A DNA stretch of 64,000 nucleotides from Virgibacillus doumboii. Its GTDB lineage: Bacteria; Bacillota; Bacilli; Bacillales; Amphibacillaceae. The translations under genes were made by a program, and so were the position numbers. This document shows positions 8,780-17,802 of this stretch, piece after piece. Positions within the stretch are counted from its first letter, which is position 1; each line of letters begins with the position of its first letter. Below the pieces are notes generated by a model, which saw nothing but the letters and a program-made list of their open reading frames with translations, was not told the DNA's origin and did not search any database. The stretch spans positions 2,542,001-2,606,000 of the forward strand of contig NZ_CADCWQ010000001.1 of assembly GCF_902806455.1 (NCBI RefSeq). The letters run 5' to 3'.

Positions 8780-9000
8780 TTGTGTAGCTTTATTCTTAAA
8801 TTTCCTCCAATTTGCTTTGATTTGCTAGTGTAAATTCAATTTCAAAAATTTTTCGGTTTGATGTAACCTTGGTATAGCAAGGATTTCACATTACAAATTC
8901 GTTTCAGTTTGATTAACAAATAATTAATTCTTTTTTCGAAAATATCCCGAAACATCCATTATGAGTAGATATTTTTTGGAAAAAATGGAAATTCATAAAA

Positions 9001-9016
9001 TCAGATAATAATCTGA
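9001..9016. promoter_or_regulatory. Inverted repeat ahead of the gbsR-like gene
   Basis: TCAGAT-AATA-ATCTGA lies just before the GGGGG Shine-Dalgarno of the regulator gene; possibly an autoregulatory site. Confidence 0.35.
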
Positions 9017-9036
9017 GAGACACATAGGGGGATTGT

Positions 9037-9510
9037 ATGTTTACCGGTAAACAAAATGAAACGACAGACAAAATTATGCTTGAATTTGCAAAAACAATTG
9101 AAATGTTTGGTTTAACACCGTTGGAAGCAAGACTATTTGTCTATTTATATATTAAAGATAAACCAATGACATTGGATGAAATGAGCGAGGCATTAGGTAA
9201 AAGTAAAACCTCTATGAGCACCAGTTCCCGAAATTTATCCGATTTAAACCTGGTAACGAGAGTCTGGAAAAAAGGTGTGCGAAAAGATTTATATGAGGGT
9301 AACTCCCAGCTTTATAAATCATTTATGAATACATACACAAATAAATGGATTGATGCTGTTGATCATCAAAAAGATTCGCTGGAAGAAGTTCGTAAAGAAT
9401 TAGAGCAGCATAATCATGAGCAGGATCCCAAAATTCATCAGCAGCTTCTAAAAATAATTGAATTCCATAAAGAGGTTGAAGCATCATTCCGGAACATAAA
9501 AAAGGACTGA
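9037..9510 (+). CDS. GbsR/OpcR-type regulator of osmoprotectant uptake
   Basis: A 157-residue MarR-like protein with the GbsR-family winged helix (DEMSEALGKSKTSMSTSSR, about residues 47-65, and beta wing VWKKGVRKDLYEG) and a helical C-terminus. GbsR binds choline and represses choline-to-glycine betaine genes; OpcR represses a choline importer in B. subtilis. Divergence from opuAA suggests it represses opuA in response to a quaternary amine; the ligand is inferred. The ATG follows AGGGGGA. Confidence 0.88.
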   Translation: MFTGKQNETTDKIMLEFAKTIEMFGLTPLEARLFVYLYIKDKPMTLDEMSEALGKSKTSMSTSSRNLSDLNLVTRVWKKGVRKDLYEGNSQLYKSFMNTYTNKWIDAVDHQKDSLEEVRKELEQHNHEQDPKIHQQLLKIIEFHKEVEASFRNIKKD

Positions 9511-9525
9511 AAAAACCTGTGCCAG

Positions 9526-9882
9526 TTACCTTTTTATGTTCAGCTTTTCATTAACGCTTAATATTTTAATAAACTCGTCCATTAATGAAGGGTAGTACCC
9601 TTCTTTTTTTAATGCATAAATCGTTATATCCGGATTCAGCTTTTCATTAAGCATACCTGCAAAATGAATCAGCAATAACGTGAAATCCAAAAACCCCTCC
9701 TCTTTTTGGGCCACATATTGGTTATTCAATCCTGCCAGCAGATCCATCAGTTCTTCAAACTCCGATTCAGTTACGTTACTTTCAATCAGCAATTTAATCA
9801 ACGGATATTGATTAAAATCGATAATTTTTGACAGCAATCGCAAGTGAAAGGCCGCTGTTTCATTTTGTTCGATATATTTCAA
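9526..9882 (-). CDS. yhaI: DUF1878 protein YhaI
   Basis: A 118-residue acidic helical protein matching YhaI (DUF1878). The start is TTG at 9882, preceded by GGGAGGT with 7-nt spacing. In B. subtilis yhaI lies beside hpr/scoC; here no scoC is present and a GbsR-type gene converges on it instead. No catalytic motif is visible and function is unknown. Confidence 0.85.
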   Translation of the reverse strand: MKYIEQNETAAFHLRLLSKIIDFNQYPLIKLLIESNVTESEFEELMDLLAGLNNQYVAQKEEGFLDFTLLLIHFAGMLNEKLNPDITIYALKKEGYYPSLMDEFIKILSVNEKLNIKR

Positions 9883-10051
9883 CAGAAAGACCTCCCAACA
9901 GTTAATTTCATCCCTGATATGACAAGCCTAAAGGCAGTCTGAAAAAAAGTGAAATTTTTTTGGTTAAAACTATTGATTTTTACGGTAAAACGTACTATTA
10001 TGCTTGAGGACTAATAAGAACCTGATGCATTTTAACAGGAGGGATCATAAA

Positions 10052-10597
10052 ATGAATTGCTGGAAAACTGTTAATTTGAATAAAGAGTTTGGAATAAACA
10101 GGTTGTATCTTCTTTCATTTTTGATCGGCCTGTTGACATTCATATTTCTGTATGTGCCTTTTTCAGTTATGCACAATTCCGTAAATATAAATGAATTCGG
10201 GATTTTCCCGTTGATGATAGCATTATTCTTTTTGCCTATAATCCACGCCTTTATGCATATTTTACCATTAAATATGATGAATAATCGAGCAAAGTTACTG
10301 TACAGCCGAAAAAATGTATTATTTCCCTATGTTAATTATTATACAAAAAAACCTGTACCAAAAAAAGTTTCATTACTGGCTGCATTTGCACCAACCATGT
10401 TTATAACGATCCCAGGTATAATGGCAACCTATATATTCGCTGAATACTATGTATACTTTTTACTATTCACGTCTGTTCATATAGCAATAACTTTTACCGA
10501 CTTTTTATATATCATTAATATATCAAAAGCACCTAAACAATCACTTATTGAGAATAACAATAATGAATTTGCCATATTAATTAAATCGCATAATTAA
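10052..10597 (+). CDS. DUF3267 membrane protein, metal-site glutamate absent
   Basis: A 181-residue protein with four or five membrane segments, similar to the DUF3267 zincin-like family (YhaJ-like). The ATG at 10052 follows a strong AGGAGG. Family members usually carry HExxH; here the motif reads HAFMH, so both histidines remain but the catalytic glutamate is Ala. It may have lost peptidase activity or never had it. Context (yha cluster) fits, but function is unknown. Confidence 0.7.
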   Translation: MNCWKTVNLNKEFGINRLYLLSFLIGLLTFIFLYVPFSVMHNSVNINEFGIFPLMIALFFLPIIHAFMHILPLNMMNNRAKLLYSRKNVLFPYVNYYTKKPVPKKVSLLAAFAPTMFITIPGIMATYIFAEYYVYFLLFTSVHIAITFTDFLYIINISKAPKQSLIENNNNEFAILIKSHN

Positions 10598-10600
10598 ACT

Positions 10601-10635
10601 AAAGGGACCTGACAATTCACAGTCAGGTCCTTTCT
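10601..10635 (+). terminator. Terminator of the DUF3267 gene
   Basis: AAAGGGACCTGAC / GTCAGGTCCTTT stem; it is A- and T-flanked and can work in both directions. Confidence 0.85.
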
Positions 10636-10680
10636 TAATTCTGCCTTTCCTGAAGAAAATTTATTGCTAATAGTTCGCAG

Positions 10681-10826
10681 TTGACATGAAAAGTGAATTA
10701 AAAATAAATCTGATTAGTAACAGTTGGCGAGACTCTCTGACCGCGCACCTTGAACGCTTTCCTAGCCCTAGTTTCGGAATGAACTCCTGAAAGCACTTTT
10801 GTACCGGGAGTTTTCATTTTTTATTT
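10681..10826 (+). ncRNA. Candidate small RNA with promoter and terminator
   Basis: TTGACA (10681-10686), a 17-nt spacer and ATAAAT (10704-10709) form a plausible sigma-A promoter. A transcript from about 10716 would end at AACTCC (10782-10787) / GGAGTT (10807-10812), with an inner AAAG/CTTT pair, followed by TTTTCATTTTTT. Between them lie about 65 GC-richer nucleotides without an open frame. I do not recognise the RNA family. Confidence 0.5.
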
Positions 10827-10936
10827 AGTCACTGCAATCTTATATAAGCCTATTTCGATTTTTGTTTATCCTATTCATACTAAGAACACGCACCCTTTAC
10901 ATTATTTCAGGTATCTATAGCAGAATGAAACTATGG

Positions 10937-11300
10937 CTAGTTTAAATCAATCTCTTTTTTATCAAGAGAACGCTCCTCATGAGGATTTCTAGTTTAAATT
11001 GATCTCCTTTTCTTCGTGAGAACGTTCCTCACGAGGATTTCTAGCTTAAATCGATCTCCTTTTCTTCGTGAGAACGTTCCTCATGAGGATTTCTAGCTTA
11101 AATCGATCTCCTTTTCTTCGTGAGAACGTTCCTCACGAGGATTTCTAGCTTAAATCGGTCTCCTTTTCTTCGTGAGAGCGTTTCTCACGAGGATTTCTAG
11201 CCTAAATCGATCTCCCTTTCTTCGTGAGAGCGTTCCTCATGAGGATTTCTAGCTTAAATCAGTCTTCTTTTCTTCGAGAGAAAGTTCTTCTCAATAATCT
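10937..11300. repeat. Seven-copy 52-bp tandem repeat with internal palindrome
   Basis: CTAG(C/T)(T/C)TAAAT recurs at 10937, 10989, 11041, 11093, 11145, 11197 and 11249, exactly every 52 bp. Most units contain TCGTGAG-AACGTTC-CTCACGA, a 7-bp-arm inverted repeat. The units are near identical throughout, so this is not a CRISPR array. Confidence 0.9.
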
Positions 11301-11629
11301 CTAATCCAACAATAGCAAATTTAAGCAGAGCGGAATACATGCACCTTCATTAGGGTATGCTGGCCCGCTTTTAGTCGTCCTTCCTTCTAATGGTAGCTAA
11401 GACATCGGTGAGACACCAGCCCGATAGCAATCTTTTCTGGGAGCATGAAACTTTTCATAGTAGTTCGCAGTCTATGAAAACTATTTAACAAAGTTATCAT
11501 TCTTGATGATGCTGCAAACAGCACAAGTCTTATGAAACCAAAAATCAAATTTATACTGTTCATGATGACCATCTTTTGATACAGTATTAAATATGGATTA
11601 TGTGGTATGCTTGTTAAGGAGGTTTTTCC

Positions 11630-11815
11630 ATGAGTATTCTTTTCCCCGTTTATGCGGTATTTATATTATTGATATTTAACTCGTTGACACATCAGTTTTG
11701 CCTGAAAATGGAGATGAAAGAACGGAAACAATCTACTGTATTTCGGGTAATAAATATCATGATACTCGTATTACTGGTATCTTCCTACGTCAAGGTGTTA
11801 AATGTAACGACATAG
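11630..11815 (+). CDS. Small membrane protein
   Basis: 61 residues: two hydrophobic segments (about residues 3-20 and 39-57) joined by a polar, charged loop (KMEMKERKQS). The ATG follows AAGGAGG with 8-nt spacing, so translation is likely. It sits just before prsA. I do not recognise a family. Confidence 0.6.
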   Translation: MSILFPVYAVFILLIFNSLTHQFCLKMEMKERKQSTVFRVINIMILVLLVSSYVKVLNVTT

Positions 11816-11896
11816 TATTTGATATTGCTTATCCTATTTTTTTTGCAATAAAAATGGTATATTAAATCAGATAATATTATTAGGAGTGTTCATAAC

Positions 11897-12790
11897 ATGA
11901 AAAAACTTGCAATTGCAGTAACACTTTCAGCCAGTGTTCTTGGTTTGGCAGCTTGTAATTCAGATAATGGTGATTCTGAAGTAGTTGCGGAAACGAGTGC
12001 AGGAGATGTTACAAAAGAAGAACTTTATCAGGAATTAAAGGATCGTAATGGTGCTGCCGTTCTTAAAGAATTAGTTACAATGGAAGTTTTAAATGATAAA
12101 TATGATGTTACTGAAAAAGAAGTTGACAAAGAAGTTCAAAGTATTAAGGATCAATTAGGAGATAAGTTTGATTCCTATGTCAAGCAACGTTTCAAAGATG
12201 AAGCAACACTACGTAAAACAATTCGCAACAGTCTTCTACAGGAAGAAATGGTTGCCGAAGACATGGAGATTACCGAGAAGGATTTAAAAGAAAAATACGA
12301 ACGCATGAAAAAAGAAGTACAGGCACAGCATATACTGGTTAAAGATGAAAAAACTGCAAAAGAAGTGAAACAGAAGCTGGAAAATGGCGGAGATTTTGCT
12401 AAATTGGCGAAAGAATATTCCACCGATAAATCCAATGCAAATGATAGTGGGAAACTTGGATATTTCTCAACCGGCAAAATGGTACCTGAATTCGAGAATG
12501 CTGCATATAGTTTAGAAGTAGGTGAAATCAGCGATCCCGTTAAAACACAACATGGTTACCATATTATTAAAGTAACGGACAAGCGTGATAAAGAAGAGGA
12601 TATCGGATCATTTGAAGAAAACAAGGATACAATCCGCCGCAATATTATAAATCAGCGTATGGATGTCCAAAAAGCACGTGAAAAAATGAATAAACTTGTT
12701 GAGGATGCTGATGTGGACATTAAAGCTGAAGGCCTGGAAAACATTTTTGAACAACCGTCAGGCCAATCATCAGGTCAATCACAAGGCTAA
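11897..12790 (+). CDS. prsA: Foldase lipoprotein PrsA
   Basis: 297 residues: signal peptide with lipobox LAAC (Cys at about residue 20), an N-terminal chaperone region, and a parvulin-type peptidyl-prolyl isomerase domain (about 138-230; AQHILVKDE, FAKLAKEYS, GKLGYFSTGKM, GYHIIKV), then a charged tail ending in a QSSGQS repeat. PrsA folds secreted proteins on the outer face of the membrane. Own promoter region and terminator. Position next to yhaL-yhaM matches Bacillus subtilis. Confidence 0.96.
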   Translation: MKKLAIAVTLSASVLGLAACNSDNGDSEVVAETSAGDVTKEELYQELKDRNGAAVLKELVTMEVLNDKYDVTEKEVDKEVQSIKDQLGDKFDSYVKQRFKDEATLRKTIRNSLLQEEMVAEDMEITEKDLKEKYERMKKEVQAQHILVKDEKTAKEVKQKLENGGDFAKLAKEYSTDKSNANDSGKLGYFSTGKMVPEFENAAYSLEVGEISDPVKTQHGYHIIKVTDKRDKEEDIGSFEENKDTIRRNIINQRMDVQKAREKMNKLVEDADVDIKAEGLENIFEQPSGQSSGQSQG

Positions 12791-12803
12791 AAAATATAGA
12801 TAA

Positions 12804-12843
12804 AAACGGCTGATCCATATATTTAATGGATCAGCCGTTTTTC
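12804..12843 (+). terminator. prsA terminator
   Basis: A perfect AAACGGCTGATCCA / TGGATCAGCCGTTT stem followed by TTT. Confidence 0.92.
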
Positions 12844-12937
12844 TTAAAAGATAAAGAAACCGGCTCTCTCGCCGATTTCCACCAATCTGACTTCTGGCTT
12901 CTTGCCTCTGGAAAGACGAGGCTAAGCCAAGTTTTTC

Positions 12938-13132
12938 TTATTGTGATACATGCTGTTTCTCATCCCGCTTCTGTCGTTCCTCTTCCATCCGTTCTATATA
13001 GACTTTGCCTTCTTTCTCAATAAACTCCTGTTCCAGTCTCCGTTCGGCACGCATTGCCCTGAATGCCATGTATCCACTGAGAAAAATGAAAATGATCATC
13101 ATAAAGACCCACCAAGGTACTCCAGCAATCAC
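12938..13132 (-). CDS. yhaL: Sporulation protein YhaL
   Basis: 64 residues: PWWVF followed by one membrane segment, then a charged tail with FIEKEGKVYIERMEEER, matching YhaL. In B. subtilis yhaL is a sporulation-associated small membrane protein of unknown function. It lies between prsA and yhaM as in relatives. Confidence 0.85.
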   Translation of the reverse strand: MIAGVPWWVFMMIIFIFLSGYMAFRAMRAERRLEQEFIEKEGKVYIERMEEERQKRDEKQHVSQ

Positions 13133-13200
13133 GATTAGCCCTCCTTGTCCATCAATCTACAACATGTATATGTACAAAAGGAGAGAAAAATGACCGGTTT

Positions 13201-14148
13201 TCAGTTCTCTTCGAATAGCGGTTTGTAAAATGCCCTGTTATCCATCGCAAACATCCGCTCCGTAAACTCTCCGGGCTTAACCTTAGCTAACGAACGGTTC
13301 AGCATATTCATTTTTGCATCGATTAAATCAATCAAGTGCAGTAACTCCGCCTCCCGGACCAGCGGTGGTTTCGGACTTCCCCACTCTGCTTTTCCATGGT
13401 GGCTTAACACAAGATGCTGCAGGATTAAAACTTCTTCACCTTCAATTTGCAGTTCCTTGGCCATGTGACCGATTTCTTCGACCATCATCGGAATATGTCC
13501 AAGCAGTTTTCCTTCCAGCGTATACGACGTGGTAACAACACCGGATAATTCCTTCAATTTACCGAGGTCATGCAGAATAATTCCCGCATATAGCAAATCT
13601 TTATTTAATTCGGGGTATAATTTGTGCAGTTCTTTCGCCAATGAAATCATGCTGACAACATGATGTGCCAAACCAGAAACATATTCATGGTGATTTTTTG
13701 TTGCAGCAGGATATGTAAGTAATGCTTCCTGGTATTTTTTAATAAAAGCCCTGGTAATTCGCTGCAATGCCGGATTTTTCATCTCAAAAATAGCTTCCGT
13801 CAGTTTTTCCATCAGAACTTCTTTCTCAATCGGCGCTTTTTCGACAAAATCATCTACTTTGACACCATCTGTTGGTTGTGCCGGTCGTAAGGAAAAGATT
13901 TTAAGCTGTGGTTTACCTCTGAACTGATTGACTTCCCCAGCGAGTTTCACAATTTGTTCTGCAACAAAAACTTCTTCATCTTCTTTTGAGATGTCCCAAA
14001 GTTTAGCATCAATTTCGCCTGTTGCATCACGCAGGATAAGCGTCAAAAATGGTTTGCCGTTACTTGCAACTCCTCGCGAGGATTCTTTTATCAGAACGAA
14101 ACTGTCAAATGCATCACCAATACTGTGATGTCCTATTCCTTTTTTCAT
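13201..14148 (-). CDS. yhaM: 3'-5' exoribonuclease YhaM
   Basis: 315 residues: an N-terminal OB-fold (about 1-110) and an HD domain (about 155-300) with H-H in GLAHHVVSM and the HD of ILHDLGK, plus a later HH (LSHHGKAEW). YhaM removes 3' nucleotides from RNA (and single-stranded DNA) in a metal-dependent reaction and trims mRNA ends after termination. The ATG follows GGGGGGAG. It may be cotranscribed downstream of yhaO-yhaN and the GbsR-like gene. Confidence 0.95.
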   Translation of the reverse strand: MKKGIGHHSIGDAFDSFVLIKESSRGVASNGKPFLTLILRDATGEIDAKLWDISKEDEEVFVAEQIVKLAGEVNQFRGKPQLKIFSLRPAQPTDGVKVDDFVEKAPIEKEVLMEKLTEAIFEMKNPALQRITRAFIKKYQEALLTYPAATKNHHEYVSGLAHHVVSMISLAKELHKLYPELNKDLLYAGIILHDLGKLKELSGVVTTSYTLEGKLLGHIPMMVEEIGHMAKELQIEGEEVLILQHLVLSHHGKAEWGSPKPPLVREAELLHLIDLIDAKMNMLNRSLAKVKPGEFTERMFAMDNRAFYKPLFEEN

Positions 14149-14210
14149 TTGTTTCTCCCCCCTGCTGCGTATAGTTCAGTAAACAGTAAGGCTGAGGTGA
14201 CAGCCATTAT

Positions 14211-14771
14211 TTACTGTCTTTCATCGTCATTCTTTGGAATGTAATCAAAGATTTTCCCCGATTCAATTACCTGAATAAATTGCATAAGCCACTCATAATA
14301 ATTCTGTGCGTATCTGAGACGTTCAATATCATGCTGAATTTTTCCTTTTAAAGAATCATCATTCGACTGCTGTGCGATCTTTTCCAAATCTGCTATTGCC
14401 TCATCAGCTTCTTCGATGTTTTTTTCTGTGTGATGACGCCAGCGATTTCCGAATAATGATGTAAATGACTTGTACCAATCTTCTTCTGATTCATACAAAT
14501 CTTTACGAATACCCCGTTTAAATGTCGAGTCGACCATTTTCATGTCTGACAATGCACGAACACCGGTCGACATACTGGTTTTACTCATTTCCAGGGCATC
14601 ACGCATATCATCAAGCGTCATTGGATTATCGGAAAAGTACAGTACACCGTACAATCGGCCTACAGAGGAAGTAATGCCGTACAAATTCATGTTTTTAGCG
14701 ATTACCTGGATAAATTTTTCGATTATTTCTTCATGTCTTTCTTCGTCACTTGGTGTATTTTCTTTAGGCAA
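14211..14771 (-). CDS. Second GbsR-family transcriptional regulator
   Basis: 186 residues from a TTG at 14771, chosen because GGAGG lies 7 nt ahead; an upstream TTG at 14801 has no Shine-Dalgarno. The winged helix (LDDMRDALEMSKTSMSTGVR) and wing (FKRGIRKDLYES) match GbsR closely, and length is close to B. subtilis GbsR. The C-terminus is a long helix, probably for dimerisation. No gbsA/gbsB lies nearby; it sits between yhaN and yhaM, so its target must be elsewhere or opuA. Confidence 0.88.
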   Translation of the reverse strand: MPKENTPSDEERHEEIIEKFIQVIAKNMNLYGITSSVGRLYGVLYFSDNPMTLDDMRDALEMSKTSMSTGVRALSDMKMVDSTFKRGIRKDLYESEEDWYKSFTSLFGNRWRHHTEKNIEEADEAIADLEKIAQQSNDDSLKGKIQHDIERLRYAQNYYEWLMQFIQVIESGKIFDYIPKNDDERQ

Positions 14772-14830
14772 TGGAATCCCTCCATCTGCATTATTAATCA
14801 ATTTATCTGAAAATAGTTTACCATTAATAA

Positions 14831-17800
14831 CTAATTTATGCGAACAGAACTTTTTGATAAGTCTATGATTCTTGCATCACTGGCATAGCCAATGACATCC
14901 TTTTTGCATGTGAAAAGGATAATTTGTTGTTTGCCGGATATGTCAGACAAAAGTTTTATTATACGCTCGGTTCGCACCGAATCAAAGTGTACAAATGCAT
15001 CATCGATAATGAATGGTAACCGGTGTTTTTCACTCATTATTTCACTGATACCCAGCCTTAAGGAAACATACAACTGGTCAACCGTTCCTTGCGACAGCTC
15101 GTTTACATTGTATCGTATTCCATCATCAGTTTCTGCCCGAAACGGCTTGTTGCCCTGTGGAGGATAAATGCGCATGTAATTATTGTCTGTTAATGTCCGA
15201 AAGTAATGTGTTGTTTTCTCAATAACCTCCCCAAGATATTTATCACGGTAGTTTCGCTTCGTTTCAATTAACATTTCTTTAGCTGTCTTATACACCGACC
15301 ATTCCTCTGCCAATTTTCGCAGCTGTTCCTGTTCCATACTGTACCGATGCAACATTTCCGAGTATGATTCAGATGACTCCATATTCGAGAGCTCTGCGTT
15401 TATATCTGCAAACGCCTTCCGATTATCGTCTATTTCTTTTTCAAGAAGTTTTAGTTGTTCTGAAATTTGTTTATGATGAACATCCAACTCGCCGTCTGGA
15501 ATCACCTCTTTTTGAAGTACCTCTTGCCGGATTTCTTCGGGCAGAATCCTCACGAGCTGATCATTTAATTGCGCAAGTTCTCTTTCATGGCTCCGTTTTT
15601 CTTCCAGCAGTCTCCCCTGCTTGATAAATTCATCCTCTGTTTCTGAGCCGGCAATTGAAAACAGGTCTGTTATTTCCTTCTCATAAACTTGCATTTTTTT
15701 CTTCATCTCACGCTGCTTGTCTTCATTTTCGGCGATCCATTTTTCATATTGTTCAAGCAGTGTTGTCTTTTTTTGATAATCGTCAAGCAATTCTTCAAGT
15801 ACCAGAAGTGTCTCCGCTGTCGATTTATTCGGCAATTCCCAATTCCGCTCCAGGAAAAACCTGACAACTTTTTCTTTAAACGCATCTTGATAAGTCAATA
15901 ACTGATTATATTGCTTTTCAAACTGCTTTTTATCACGATCAAGTTTGGTAACATTCTTTAACGTATGAAAAAGTTCAGGCCAATACATTATTTCCAATTG
16001 CTGCAAAAATGGATATTGTTCGTGCTGTGAATTAATTTGCTCGGCCAAACGCTTTTCCTTTTGCTCAAATCCACTATTTTTCTCGTTCCATTGCAACATT
16101 TCTATATCAACTGATCGTAACCGATCCTTGACTGCCAATAACTCATTTTTCTTTTTATCATTTATTTCGAGTAATTGTTCCGCTTCCCGTTTCTCTGCCG
16201 GGGTAATCTGGCTATCAGCTATTTCTTCGCTTTGCAGCATATTTTCAATAGTTTGAAAGGACTTCCTGCCATTTATCGATTGAAACACCGCCACAGCGAG
16301 GATCAGAATTGATACACTCAACAAAAGAGGCTGACTTTGTACAAAAGCAAAAGCACCCAGAAGAATTGCCACTATTGAACCTGTGAGCAGCCAGACTTTA
16401 GCATTCTTCTCACTTTTCTCCTTCATTTTTTTCCATTTATTCTGTTGGCTGGCAGACTCCTGTCGCACCTTCTCCATATACACGTGCTGATTGTAATCAC
16501 TTATTCGTTTTGTAAGTTCTTCCGCATGATTTTCCTCTAGAAGGGAATCATTAAGTTCTCTTTGCTGGTTGTTTAAGTAATCACGATTTCTTATGATTTG
16601 CCTGTATTCCTGTTGTAGTTGTTCTTTTGATAAGGCTAACTGATCCGCGTCATTTTTCAGCTGATTCCACGTCTTTTCCAAATGGAATGGCAGGTTGATT
16701 GTTTCTAAGTCTTCTTTTGCAATTCCTATATTTAACTGATCAAGCTCTGTGTCAATTTGCAAATCCAGTTTTTTAATTGACTCCTGGACCGTCCCCATTT
16801 CCTTTTCATTATGCAGGTAGTTTTGTTTTTGGCTGATAATCTCTTCTGCCGCTTTATACACAGGATTTTCATACATTTCAGCACGGATCAAGTCCTGCTT
16901 TTCCTCATATTTCTTCCTGTTGTCCTGAAGCACAGATAGTTCACTTTTCAGCGGCAGCAATTTTTCATTCAGGGTTTCCAGTCGTTCCAATCCATTCTCA
17001 GGAAAAGCAATATGCTCAGGGTAATTATCCAACTGTTTTATCTCATGTTGATATCCTTTGATTACCGGGAGTGCCTGCTGCTTTTTCTCCACTCGATAAC
17101 GTTCTTTTCGTTCCTGCTTTAATTCCTCCTGTTTCTTAGTTATCATTTCAGTTAAAGTTAGCGAATTAGCCTTCTTAACCCTGTAGGCAGCCTCTGAATC
17201 CCGATAATTTTGTAATGACGTGTGCAACTCATCCAATAAATCCAATTGCTGATTGATAACCGGTTTCTTTCCGAAAGGTTTAAACAGGTCACCGATTTTC
17301 GTTTCCAGTTGCTTTTCAATCGCGTGAATATTCTTCGATCCGGTCATCCCGATACCAAGCAAAACTTCACTGAGTTCCTCTTCCTTCATATTTCTGATAT
17401 CCATTAAATCCGCAGCAGAAAATGAAAAAATGGATTGATATGTTGCGTGTGTCATGCCATTTAAACGTTCCTGCAGCCACACTTCATCATGAGTCTGACC
17501 ATCCGGCGTAGAACAAATCGCCGCTCCATTCCGGATTTCATCAAACCGTTCGATTGTAAACTCACCAATATTAGCGTCAAACACTGTCAGTCTTCCGCCC
17601 ATTTTACTGCTTGTTTTCGGACGAAAGAAATTACGTTTTTTGGGAGGCAGACCAAAGAGCATAAATAGGATAAACAGCTGTATTATTGATTTTCCGGATT
17701 CATTTTCTCCGTAAACACCTGTAAATGCTTCCCCGGAAAAATCAATGGAATAATCAACCCATTTTCCGAATCCATAAATAGCAGCATGTTTTAACTGCAT
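14831..17800 (-). CDS. yhaN: SbcC-like AAA ATPase YhaN
   Basis: 989 residues. N-terminal ATP-binding half with Walker A GENESGKS (about 31-38), two long coiled-coil arms, and a C-terminal half with the signature LSQGTVDQLY and Walker B FIIDDAFVHFD. Instead of a CxxC zinc hook, the middle (about 468-515) holds two hydrophobic segments that could cross a membrane. It partners YhaO, whose stop lies 2 bp before the yhaN start. A DNA repair or nuclease complex analogous to SbcCD is inferred. Confidence 0.92.
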   Translation of the reverse strand: MQLKHAAIYGFGKWVDYSIDFSGEAFTGVYGENESGKSIIQLFILFMLFGLPPKKRNFFRPKTSSKMGGRLTVFDANIGEFTIERFDEIRNGAAICSTPDGQTHDEVWLQERLNGMTHATYQSIFSFSAADLMDIRNMKEEELSEVLLGIGMTGSKNIHAIEKQLETKIGDLFKPFGKKPVINQQLDLLDELHTSLQNYRDSEAAYRVKKANSLTLTEMITKKQEELKQERKERYRVEKKQQALPVIKGYQHEIKQLDNYPEHIAFPENGLERLETLNEKLLPLKSELSVLQDNRKKYEEKQDLIRAEMYENPVYKAAEEIISQKQNYLHNEKEMGTVQESIKKLDLQIDTELDQLNIGIAKEDLETINLPFHLEKTWNQLKNDADQLALSKEQLQQEYRQIIRNRDYLNNQQRELNDSLLEENHAEELTKRISDYNQHVYMEKVRQESASQQNKWKKMKEKSEKNAKVWLLTGSIVAILLGAFAFVQSQPLLLSVSILILAVAVFQSINGRKSFQTIENMLQSEEIADSQITPAEKREAEQLLEINDKKKNELLAVKDRLRSVDIEMLQWNEKNSGFEQKEKRLAEQINSQHEQYPFLQQLEIMYWPELFHTLKNVTKLDRDKKQFEKQYNQLLTYQDAFKEKVVRFFLERNWELPNKSTAETLLVLEELLDDYQKKTTLLEQYEKWIAENEDKQREMKKKMQVYEKEITDLFSIAGSETEDEFIKQGRLLEEKRSHERELAQLNDQLVRILPEEIRQEVLQKEVIPDGELDVHHKQISEQLKLLEKEIDDNRKAFADINAELSNMESSESYSEMLHRYSMEQEQLRKLAEEWSVYKTAKEMLIETKRNYRDKYLGEVIEKTTHYFRTLTDNNYMRIYPPQGNKPFRAETDDGIRYNVNELSQGTVDQLYVSLRLGISEIMSEKHRLPFIIDDAFVHFDSVRTERIIKLLSDISGKQQIILFTCKKDVIGYASDARIIDLSKSSVRIN

Positions 17801-17802
17801 CC

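Larger units (their letters stand above)
8381..9036. other. opuA-gbsR divergent control region
   Basis: 656 bp, AT-rich and without a gene. It contains a perfect 26-bp palindrome (8754-8779) and a short inverted repeat (9001-9016) next to the regulator gene. Its length suggests several promoters and operators. Confidence 0.6.
10598..11629. other. 1-kb non-coding stretch
   Basis: It holds a terminator, a promoter-terminator pair that defines a candidate small RNA (10681-10826), and a seven-copy 52-bp repeat (10937-11300). From 11300 to 11629 I see nothing assignable except the Shine-Dalgarno of the next gene. Confidence 0.6.

Noticed and set aside
10937..11300. CRISPR array
   Set aside because: The 52-bp units are nearly identical over their full length; there are no unique spacers and no cas genes.
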